Of a DNA stretch of 11,768 nucleotides, positions 1 to 6,031 are shown one piece after another (positions within the stretch are counted from its first letter, which is position 1; the number at the start of each line of letters is the position of its first letter). The notes beneath the pieces are model-generated. The model searched no databases. It had not been told where the DNA came from and saw only the letters and a list, made by a program, of their open reading frames with translations. A program made the position numbers and the translations under genes. Origin of the DNA: an uncultured Burkholderiaceae bacterium (GTDB lineage Bacteria > Pseudomonadota > Gammaproteobacteria > Burkholderiales > Burkholderiaceae_F); the NCBI GenBank assembly GCA_937936215.1, contig CALGWX010000117.1, forward strand, positions 1 through 11,768. The letters are read 5' to 3'.

Positions 1-358
1 CGAACAGCCCGCGCGCGGAGCGCCAGGCGTCGTCGTGCCGTCCCTCCGGCTCGTAGATCGGCCCCGGCGAAGTGAACAGCCGGCCGAACGACCCCGGCGC
101 GTCGTGCACCAATTCGGCGAAAGGCGGCGACTGCTTCTGCAGCCCGATCAGGTCGCCCTTGCGCAGCACCGGCAGGTGCGCCAGCGCCTCGCGCGAGTCG
201 ATCGCGCGCGGGTCGATGTCGCCCAGGTGGCGGCGCCAGCCGGGCGCGCGCAGCGCCGCGGCGACGAGCGCGGGCAGCCGGGCGGCGAGATCGCGCTCAC
301 GCTCCTGCGGGTCGCGCGTCTCGCGCGCGTCGAAGAATTCGGCCATGTCGGCGGCCAT
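1..358 (-). CDS. Phenylacetate-CoA-ligase-like AMP-forming ligase, N-terminal part (cut by window edge)
   Basis: Only the first 119 codons are present; the frame is open at base 1. AMP-forming ligases of this type join a carboxylate (aryl or related acid) to coenzyme A through an acyl-adenylate. The visible part resembles the N-terminus of phenylacetate-CoA-ligase (PaaK) relatives: an arginine-rich helix, LPVLRKGDL at about residues 62-70 (the usual 'LP..TK.DL' position), and LFTSPGPIYEPEG at about 94-106. The AMP-binding P-loop and the rest of the active site would lie outside the window, so enzyme class is a family-level inference. The start ATG (358-356) lies one base after the livF stop codon, and a second in-frame ATG is at 346-344; the tight junction marks it as the next gene of the same operon. 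The substrate cannot be read from this fragment. Confidence 0.75.
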   Translation of the reverse strand, partial: MAADMAEFFDARETRDPQERERDLAARLPALVAAALRAPGWRRHLGDIDPRAIDSREALAHLPVLRKGDLIGLQKQSPPFAELVHDAPGSFGRLFTSPGPIYEPEGRHDDAWRSARGLF

Positions 359-359
359 G

Positions 360-1166
360 TCAGGCCAGCCAGCGCTTGCGGCGCCGGTAGAACTTCGCTT
401 CGCGGAAGCTCTTGCGCCCCTCGCGCGAGATGCCGAGGTAGAACTCTTTGACGTCCTCGTTCTCCGCCAGGTCCTTCGCCGCGCCGTCCATGACCACCCG
501 CCCGTTCTCGAGGATGTAGCCGTAGTGCGCGTACTTCAGCGCGATGTTGGTGTTCTGCTCGGCAAGGAGGAAGGAGACCTTTTCCTTGCTGTTCAGGTCA
601 CGCACGATGCCGAAGATCTCGTCGACCACCTGCGGCGCCAGGCCCATCGACGGCTCGTCGAGCAGGATCATGTTCGGGCGCGCCATCAGCGCCCGGCCGA
701 TCGCCGTCATCTGCTGCTCGCCGCCGGAGGTGTAGCCCGACTGCGAACTGCGGCGCTGCTTCAGGCGCGGGAAATAGGCGTAGACCTTCTCCAGGTCGGC
801 CTCGACCTCGCTGCGCGAGGCGCCGCGCGAGTAGGCGCCGGTCAGCAGGTTCTCCTCGACGGTCAGGTGTGCGAAGCAGCGGCGCCCCTCCATCACCTGC
901 ACCACGCCGCGCTTGACCAGCTCGTAGGCGGTCAGCGCCTCGATGCGCTCGCCCTTGTACTCGATGTAGCCCTTGGTCACCTCGCCGCGCTCGCCGTGCA
1001 GCAGGTTCGACACCGCGCGCAGCGTGGTGGTCTTGCCGGCGCCGTTGGCGCCGAGCAGCGCGACGATGCCGCCCTCGGGCACGGTCAGCGACACGCCCTT
1101 GAGCACCAGGATCACGTGGTTGTAGATGACCTCGATGCCGTTGACGTTCAGCAGCGCAGTGGACAC
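360..1166 (-). CDS. livF: HAAT-family ABC transporter ATP-binding protein LivF
   Basis: This is one of the two cytoplasmic ATPases that power import through the LivH/LivM permeases. The 268-residue product has Walker A GANGAGKT (39-46), a Q-loop near residue 90, the signature TSGGEQQ (146-152), Walker B with MILLDEP (166-172) and the AEQN segment (202-205) that replaces the H-loop histidine in LivF proteins. The start is a GTG (1166-1164) preceded by a GAGGA ribosome site about 9 bases upstream. The protein is about 30 residues longer than typical LivF because of a very basic C-terminal tail, with FYRRRKRWLA as its last ten residues. It follows the binding-protein gene across a 92-base gap holding two strong stem-loops, and runs into the next ligase gene with one base between. 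The ATPase role is certain; the transported solute is not shown by this gene. Confidence 0.93.
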   Translation of the reverse strand: MSTALLNVNGIEVIYNHVILVLKGVSLTVPEGGIVALLGANGAGKTTTLRAVSNLLHGERGEVTKGYIEYKGERIEALTAYELVKRGVVQVMEGRRCFAHLTVEENLLTGAYSRGASRSEVEADLEKVYAYFPRLKQRRSSQSGYTSGGEQQMTAIGRALMARPNMILLDEPSMGLAPQVVDEIFGIVRDLNSKEKVSFLLAEQNTNIALKYAHYGYILENGRVVMDGAAKDLAENEDVKEFYLGISREGRKSFREAKFYRRRKRWLA

Positions 1167-1187
1167 GTCGTCGTTCCTCGCTCTTCC

Positions 1188-1224
1188 GGCTTTTGCGAGG
1201 CGGCGGTGCCGCCTCGCAAAAGCC
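1188..1224 (-). repeat. Perfect 17-bp inverted repeat (stem-loop) between binding-protein gene and livF
   Basis: Arms at 1188-1204 (GGCTTTTGCGAGGCGGC) and 1208-1224 are exact reverse complements, with only three bases between. No run of T follows on either strand, so it is not a standard intrinsic terminator. It sits after the stop of the abundant-type periplasmic protein gene and before the GTG start of livF, ending about 10 bases from the livF ribosome site. Hairpins in this position often protect the upstream message from 3' decay and lower expression of the downstream genes; that role here is inference. Confidence 0.85.
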
Positions 1225-1246
1225 GCCCGCGCGGGCGCGCGGGCGG
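1223..1246 (-). repeat. Second GC-only inverted repeat next to the 17-bp stem
   Basis: CCGCCCGCGC (1223-1232) and GCGCGGGCGG (1237-1246) are exact reverse complements around a four-base GGGC loop. It lies directly on the binding-protein side of the larger stem and shares bases 1223-1224 with it, so the two could form side by side (less one or two pairs) or compete. All ten pairs are G-C. As an RNA element it would come first after the binding-protein stop codon at 1259. Function is inferred from position only. Confidence 0.7.
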
Positions 1247-1258
1247 GCTAGGGGCGGA

Positions 1259-2632
1259 TCAGCCGCCCGCCAGTTCCTTGGCGCAGTCGCGGCGCGGCAG
1301 TTTCTTCTCGGCGAGATAGGCCGCTGCCGAGCGCTGGATCATCGGCCGGATGATCTGCTGGTCGGCCTCATACCAGTCGGAGGTGAACTCCCACTTGCTG
1401 CCGTTCCAGGTTTGGACGCGGGCGTAGTGGGCGCCCGCGTGGTTGCGGCAACTGGTCGAGATCGGCCGCATCATGCCGGCGAAACCCATGGCGTCGAGCT
1501 TCTTCTGGTCGAGCGCCAGGTTCTCCAGCCCCCAGCGAACCTGCTCGCCGGTCAGCGGCTTCTTGCCGTAGCGCTCCTGCGCGCGGCGCACGCCCTCGAC
1601 GGCCAGCATGGCGCTGATCATGCCGCGGTTGTACAGCACGGTGCCGACCTCGTCGCGCGGGCCAGTGCCCTGGTTCTTGTCATGCAGGTGCTTCAGGATG
1701 TCCTCGTGCACCTTGGCGCGCCCGGCGCCGTGCTGCAATGCCAGGCCGTTGTAGCCCTTGGCGTCGGCAGCCACGGGAGATACGTCGGGCTCGGCGGCCG
1801 CCCACCAGACGCCGTACATCTTGTCGCGCGGATAACCGGTGGCCACCGCTTCCTTGATCGCCGTGGAGTTCATCACCCCCCAGCCCCACAGGAAGACGTA
1901 GTCCGGGCGCTGCTGGCGGATCTGCAGCCAGGTGGCTTTCTGCTCCACGCCGGGGTGGGTGACCGGCAGCAGCAGCAGGTCATAGCCGTGCATCTTGGCG
2001 CGCTCCTGCAGCAGCGCGATCGGCTCCTTGCCATAAGGCGAGTCGTGATAGACAAGGGCGATCCTCTTGCCGCGCAGCTTGTCGAAGCCGCCTTCCTTCT
2101 TGCCGATGTGCTGGACCAGGATGTCGGCCGCGTCCCAGTAGGTGCCCATCAACGGGAAGTTGAACGGGAACGCCTCGCCTTCGACCGAGTCGGCGCGGCC
2201 GTAGCCGGCGGTGATCAGCGGGATCTTGTCCGTCGCGGTCTTGTCGGTCAGCGCATAGGTGATGCCGGTCGACAGCGGCTGGAATACCGCCGCGCCGGTC
2301 GGCCCCTTGCCCTTCAGGCGCTCGTAGCACTCCACGCCGCGGTCGGTCGCGTAGCCCGTCTCGCACTCCTCGAAGGTGATCCGCACCCCGTTGATGCCGC
2401 CGTCGCGGGCGTTGATCAGTTTCAGGTAATCGGCGTAGCCGTTGGCGAACGGCACGCCGTTGGGCGCGTAGGCGCCGGTGCGGTACACGAGCAGCGGGAA
2501 GAACTGCTCCATCGGGCCGGCGGCGGCCTTGGCCGGCGCCTTGCCCTTGTCCTGCGCGATCGCCGCGCCGCTGCCCAGCGCAGCAACGACGCTCACCGCG
2601 GCCGCGAGGGCCTTGAATGTCGCGAGTCTCAT
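1259..2632 (-). CDS. Periplasmic substrate-binding protein of the HAAT ABC transporter
   Basis: Secreted receptor that captures the solute and delivers it to LivH/LivM. The 457-residue precursor begins with a clear Sec signal peptide (basic MRLATFK, hydrophobic core, AIA-Q cleavage predicted after residue 26). The body fits the type-I periplasmic binding fold of the LivK group (Peripla_BP_6), with a fold-typical hinge segment GKRIALVYHDSPYGKE at about 188-203. It is larger than ordinary LivK (about 350 mature residues). Four cysteines (90, 102, 395, 450) are all in the mature part and could form disulfides. The start ATG at 2632-2630 has an AAGGAG site just upstream; the open frame continues far upstream to 3301, but that extension lies antiframe within livM, lacks a ribosome site and would bury the signal peptide, so it is rejected. 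The ligand is unknown; the ligase genes around it favour a carboxylic acid over branched-chain amino acids. Confidence 0.92.
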   Translation of the reverse strand: MRLATFKALAAAVSVVAALGSGAAIAQDKGKAPAKAAAGPMEQFFPLLVYRTGAYAPNGVPFANGYADYLKLINARDGGINGVRITFEECETGYATDRGVECYERLKGKGPTGAAVFQPLSTGITYALTDKTATDKIPLITAGYGRADSVEGEAFPFNFPLMGTYWDAADILVQHIGKKEGGFDKLRGKRIALVYHDSPYGKEPIALLQERAKMHGYDLLLLPVTHPGVEQKATWLQIRQQRPDYVFLWGWGVMNSTAIKEAVATGYPRDKMYGVWWAAAEPDVSPVAADAKGYNGLALQHGAGRAKVHEDILKHLHDKNQGTGPRDEVGTVLYNRGMISAMLAVEGVRRAQERYGKKPLTGEQVRWGLENLALDQKKLDAMGFAGMMRPISTSCRNHAGAHYARVQTWNGSKWEFTSDWYEADQQIIRPMIQRSAAAYLAEKKLPRRDCAKELAGG

Positions 2633-2691
2633 AGTGCCTGTCTCCTTTCGATGGTCGTTGCTTGGGTGAGGTGCCCGAGCGCTTCTCAAGC

Positions 2692-3756
2692 TCAATGCGG
2701 GAACGGCCACAACCGCAGCTTCTCCTTGCCGATCGCCCACAGTCGCGCCAGACCGTGCGGCTCGGCAATCAGGAAAAACACGATCAAGGCGCCGAAGATC
2801 ATGAACTCCAGGTGCGAGATCATCGCCGTCGACATCGGGATGCCGAGCCAGTTCGGGATCTGGTTCAGGATCAGCGGCAGCAAGACGATGAAGGCGGCGC
2901 CGAAGTAGCTGCCGAGGATCGAGCCCATGCCGCCGATAATGATCATGAACAGCAGGTTGAAGCTCAGGATGATGTTGAACGCGAGCGGCTCCCAGGCGCC
3001 GAGGTGGATGAAGCCCCACAGCGCGCCGGCGACGCCGGCGAAGAACGAACTGACCGCGAACGCCGACAGCTTGGCGTGCAACGGCCGGATGCCGATCACG
3101 CTGGCGGCCACGTCCATGTCGCGGATGGCCATCCACGAGCGGCCCACGTGCGAGCGCACGAGGTTCTTCGCCAGCAGCGTCATCACCACCAGCACCGCCA
3201 GCACGAACCAGTACTTTTCCACCGGCTGGTCGATCACCCAGCCAAACAGCACGACGTCCGCCGGCGACACCGCGCCGGAGGGCGAGTAGTTGGTGAACCA
3301 CTTCACGCGCGCGAACATCCAGTCGATGAAGAACTGCGCCGCCAGCGTGGCCACTGCGAGGTAAAGGCCCTTGATGCGCAGGCTGGGCACGCCGAACAGC
3401 ACCCCGACCAGCGCCGCGATGCCGCCCGACAGCACGAGCACGACCAGGAAGTTGATCCCCGGCACGCGGATCACCAGGTTGTAGGCGGCGTAGGCGCCCA
3501 CGGCCATGAAGGCGGCATGGCCGAGCGAGATCTGGCCGCAGTAGCCGACCAGGATGTTCAGCCCGATGGCGGCGATGGTCAGGATCAGGAACGGGACGAT
3601 CAGCGCCCGGAACGCATAGTCACTGGCGATCAGCGGCACCACGAGGAACGCCACCGCCACCAGCCCCCAGACGAAGAAGCGGTCCTGCGCGATCGGCAGC
3701 AGCTGCTGGTCCGAGCGGTAGCTGGTCTTGAACTGGCCGTTTTCGCGGTAGAGCAT
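2692..3756 (-). CDS. livM: HAAT-family ABC transporter permease LivM
   Basis: Inner-membrane subunit forming half of the translocation pore with LivH. The 354-residue product is strongly hydrophobic with roughly eight to ten membrane segments. The family block 'G..G..SLGHAAF...GAY' is present (about residues 71-89), and the cytoplasmic coupling loop GRSWMAIRDMDVAAS (205-219) is the part that contacts the ATPases. The ATG at 3756 has a strong GAGGTGAGGA ribosome site directly upstream. An N-terminal soluble stretch of about 25 residues precedes the first helix. It is separated from livH by 160 bases, the longest internal gap of the operon, and from the binding-protein gene by 59 bases. Length is normal for LivM homologues, which vary widely. 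Confidence 0.94.
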   Translation of the reverse strand: MLYRENGQFKTSYRSDQQLLPIAQDRFFVWGLVAVAFLVVPLIASDYAFRALIVPFLILTIAAIGLNILVGYCGQISLGHAAFMAVGAYAAYNLVIRVPGINFLVVLVLSGGIAALVGVLFGVPSLRIKGLYLAVATLAAQFFIDWMFARVKWFTNYSPSGAVSPADVVLFGWVIDQPVEKYWFVLAVLVVMTLLAKNLVRSHVGRSWMAIRDMDVAASVIGIRPLHAKLSAFAVSSFFAGVAGALWGFIHLGAWEPLAFNIILSFNLLFMIIIGGMGSILGSYFGAAFIVLLPLILNQIPNWLGIPMSTAMISHLEFMIFGALIVFFLIAEPHGLARLWAIGKEKLRLWPFPH

Positions 3757-3916
3757 TCCTCACCTCTGGAAGAAAGACCCCGCGCGGCGCGCGCGGCGCG
3801 CCGGCGAATGCTTTCCCCAACCGTCGTCTTCAGGCGCAATCGCCGTGATTTCGGCGCTGGCCGCTCGCCTGACCTTTGCTGCGCTCACGTCAGCCTCGCC
3901 GAATGCGCGTCGATCG
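3757..3916 (-). other. 160-base spacer between livH and livM
   Basis: No gene is supported here. On the operon strand it begins at the livH stop, continues the stem-loop that overlaps that stop, and ends with the livM ribosome site. In between is a GC-only run at about 3781-3803 built from repeated GCGCG units, including the palindrome GGCGCGCC. A short frame of 61 codons crosses this spacer from inside livH, but it lacks a ribosome site and any recognisable domain. I see no intrinsic terminator with a T-run and no convincing internal promoter. Confidence 0.5.
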
Positions 3917-3930
3917 TCACACACGATCGA
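3910..3930 (-). repeat. Inverted repeat overlapping the livH stop codon
   Basis: TCGATCGT (3910-3917) and ACGATCGA (3923-3930) are exact reverse complements around the five-base loop CACAC. The livH stop codon (3919-3917) lies in the loop and first arm base, so the stem would form around the end of translation of livH. There is no T-run, so termination is not indicated. It could slow 3' decay of the livG-livH part of the message, or be incidental. Confidence 0.55.
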
Positions 3931-4960
3931 TGTGTTTCTCACCAAAAAGCCCCTCCGGCCGCACCAGCAGGAACGCCAGCGCCAGCACGTAGGCGAACCA
4001 GTTCTCGATGCCGCCGCCGGCCAGGTCGAAGGTCTTGACCAGGATCGGCCCGAGGAACACCTCGGCGAACTTCTCGCCGACGCCGATGATCAGCCCGCCG
4101 AGGATCGCCCCTGGCACCGACGTCAGGCCGCCGAGGATGACCACCGGCAGCGCCTTCAGCGCCACCAGCGACAGCGAGAACTGCACCCCGAGCTTGCTGC
4201 CCCAGATCATCCCGGCCACCAGGGCCACCAGTCCCGCCACCGCCCAGACGATCACCCAGATCCGGTTCAGCGGGATGCCGATCGATTGCGCCGCCTGGTG
4301 ATCGTCGGCGACCGCGCGCAGCGCTCGCCCGGTGGGGGTCTTCTGGAAAAAGACGGCTAGCACCAGGACCAGCAGGCCAGCCACCAGCGCGGCCACCAGA
4401 TCCTCCTGGTTGATCAGGATCCCGCCCTGGAACAGCCCGTCAGCAACCAGCGTCGGCGTCTTGGGCAGACCGAGATTGATCTCGTAGATGTCGCTGCCCC
4501 AGATCGTCTGCCCGAAGCCGTCGATGAAGTAGGTGATGCCCAGGGTGGCCATCAGCAGCACCACCCCCTCCTGGTTGACGAGGTGGCGCAGCACCAGCCG
4601 CTCCACCAGCCAGGCGAAGGCGACCATCAGCGCCATCGCAATCAGGAATGCCAGCGAGTTGGCGACCAGCCGGCTTTCGATGCCGATCCACTGCGGGATC
4701 CACTCCGCCAGCCGCGCCATGGCCAGGGCGGCGAACAGCACCATCGCGCCCTGGGCGAAGTTGAACACGCCGGAGGCCTTGAAGATGAGCACGAAGCCCA
4801 ACGCCACCAGCGAATACAGCACGCCGGCCATCAGCCCGCCGAGCAGCACCTCGATGTAGAAGCCCGGCGCGCTCAGCCCCAGCGCCAGCGGCGCGATCAT
4901 GCCGATGATGATGCCGGCGATCAGCGTGACGATCGGCCAGTTCTTCTTCAGGTTGACCAT
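3917..4960 (-). CDS. livH: HAAT-family ABC transporter permease LivH
   Basis: The second inner-membrane permease subunit, pairing with LivM. The 347-residue protein shows about eight hydrophobic segments, the LivH-type block GVFNFAQGAMVLFAA (64-78) and the coupling-loop sequence GRALRAVADDHQAA (211-224), which resembles that of other LivH proteins. It is somewhat longer than E. coli LivH (308), mainly from an extra N-terminal hydrophobic segment (about residues 8-29). The ATG at 4960 follows the livG stop by 13 bases, and its GGGGTG ribosome site overlaps that junction, so livG and livH are closely coupled. A small inverted repeat covers its stop codon. Confidence 0.94.
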   Translation of the reverse strand: MVNLKKNWPIVTLIAGIIIGMIAPLALGLSAPGFYIEVLLGGLMAGVLYSLVALGFVLIFKASGVFNFAQGAMVLFAALAMARLAEWIPQWIGIESRLVANSLAFLIAMALMVAFAWLVERLVLRHLVNQEGVVLLMATLGITYFIDGFGQTIWGSDIYEINLGLPKTPTLVADGLFQGGILINQEDLVAALVAGLLVLVLAVFFQKTPTGRALRAVADDHQAAQSIGIPLNRIWVIVWAVAGLVALVAGMIWGSKLGVQFSLSLVALKALPVVILGGLTSVPGAILGGLIIGVGEKFAEVFLGPILVKTFDLAGGGIENWFAYVLALAFLLVRPEGLFGEKHIDRV

Positions 4961-4973
4961 CGCCGCACCCCGT

Positions 4974-5780
4974 TCAATGCGCCACGCCGAGGTAGGCGTC
5001 GATCACGGCCTGGTTCGAGCGCACCTCGTCCGGCGTGCCGTCGCCGATCTTCTTGCCGTAGTCGAGCACCACCACCCGGTCGGAGATGTCCATCACCACG
5101 CCCATGTCGTGCTCGATCAGCACGATCGTGGTGCCGAACTCGTCGTTCACATCGAGGATGAAGCGGCACATGTCCTCCTTTTCCTCGACATTCATGCCCG
5201 CCATCGGCTCGTCGAGCAGCAGCAGGCGCGGCTGCATCGCCAGCGCCCGGCCGAGGTCGACGCGCTTCTGCAGGCCGTAGGGCAGGCGGCCGACCGGCGT
5301 CTTGCGGTAGGCCTGGATCTCGAGGAAGTCGATGATCTGCTCGACGAAGGCGCGGTGCGCCAGTTCCTCCTCCAGCGCCGGGCCGACGCGCAGCGCCTGC
5401 AGGAAGATGTTGCTCCTCATCTTCAGGTTGCGGCCGGTCATGATGTTGTCCAGCACGCTCATGCCCTTGAACAGCGCCAGCGACTGGAAGGTGCGCGCAA
5501 TGCCCATCTCGGCGGCGCGGCGCGGGTTCATGTGGTCGAACGTCAGCACCTTGCCGTCGGCGTCGCGGAAGGTGATGCGGCCGACCTGCGGCGTGTAGAC
5601 GCCGTTGATCACGTTCAGCATCGAGCTCTTGCCGGCGCCGTTGGGGCCGATGATCGCGCGCACCTCGTGCTCGCGGACGTCGAACGAGACGTCGGTCAGC
5701 GCCTTCACGCCGCCGAAGGCCAGCGAGATGCTCTCGATCTTCAGCAGAACGTCGCCGATGTGGCGGTCGCGGTTCGTCAT
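4974..5780 (-). CDS. livG: HAAT-family ABC transporter ATP-binding protein LivG
   Basis: The first of the two ATPases of the importer. The 268-residue sequence contains Walker A GPNGAGKS (45-52), Q-loop Q99 in ARTFQS, the degenerate signature LPYGLQK (166-172) typical of LivG rather than a canonical LSGGQ, Walker B LLLLDEP (186-192) and the H-loop histidine 224 in LIEHDM. With LivF carrying Q/N at the H-loop, the pair shows the usual LivG/LivF asymmetry. The ATG at 5780 overlaps the stop of the preceding small membrane-protein gene by four bases (ATGA at 5780-5777), which indicates translational coupling. The N-terminus carries about 10 residues before the first beta strand. Confidence 0.95.
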   Translation of the reverse strand: MTNRDRHIGDVLLKIESISLAFGGVKALTDVSFDVREHEVRAIIGPNGAGKSSMLNVINGVYTPQVGRITFRDADGKVLTFDHMNPRRAAEMGIARTFQSLALFKGMSVLDNIMTGRNLKMRSNIFLQALRVGPALEEELAHRAFVEQIIDFLEIQAYRKTPVGRLPYGLQKRVDLGRALAMQPRLLLLDEPMAGMNVEEKEDMCRFILDVNDEFGTTIVLIEHDMGVVMDISDRVVVLDYGKKIGDGTPDEVRSNQAVIDAYLGVAH

Positions 5781-6031
5781 TTCTTTTGCTCGGCCTGGCC
5801 GACCGGTTGGTCCTTCATCGCCCAGGCGGGGTTGGCCGCCGGCGTGATCTTTTCCTCCGCCCCCATCGGCCGGTTAGCGCCGGCGAGCCACTGCATCACC
5901 AGCGCCACGAACGCCAGCACCAGCGCCAGGCCGGCGAAGCCGACCAGCAGCATGCCGTTGGCCAGCCCCCACGCCGCCAGGGGCACGCCCACCAGCAGGC
6001 AGGCGACGGCGAGCCAGTGCCTGCCGCCCAT
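5777..6031 (-). CDS. Small two-helix membrane protein, function unknown
   Basis: This 84-residue product has two hydrophobic segments (about residues 6-25 and 28-50) joined by a tight turn, then a polar, charged C-terminal tail of about 33 residues ending QAEQKK. I recognise no domain. It is supported as a gene by its junctions: its ATG (6031-6029) overlaps the stop of the upstream acyl-CoA synthetase in a TGATG, and its stop overlaps the livG ATG in an ATGA. An in-frame GTG three bases earlier (6034) is an alternative start adding one residue. A protein made in step with both the synthetase and the ATPase could tether the synthetase to the membrane or assist the transporter; that is inference. 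It is not a transporter subunit known to the LivFGHMK set. Confidence 0.7.
   Translation of the reverse strand: MGGRHWLAVACLLVGVPLAAWGLANGMLLVGFAGLALVLAFVALVMQWLAGANRPMGAEEKITPAANPAWAMKDQPVGQAEQKK

Noticed and set aside
1188..1224. Intrinsic terminator in the operon before livF
   Set aside because: The stem is strong but no T-run follows on either strand, and the downstream genes are needed for a working importer, so a stability or attenuating role fits better.
1193..2908. A 571-codon open frame on the plus strand, opposite the binding-protein gene
   Set aside because: It is antisense to a clearly recognised gene, has an Arg/Ala/Gly/Val-rich composition without a domain, and long antisense frames are expected in GC-rich coding DNA.
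2633..3301. Extension of the binding-protein frame upstream to 3301
   Set aside because: It runs out of frame inside livM on the same strand, encodes Arg/His/Gly-rich nonsense, and would hide a textbook signal peptide that starts at 2632 with its own ribosome site.
3760..3945. A 61-codon minus-strand frame across the livH-livM spacer
   Set aside because: It begins inside livH out of frame, has no ribosome site and no recognisable feature.
2662..4038. A 458-codon plus-strand frame opposite livM and part of livH
   Set aside because: Composition is dominated by Asp, His, Gln and Arg, typical of the antisense of membrane-protein genes; no domain or ribosome site.
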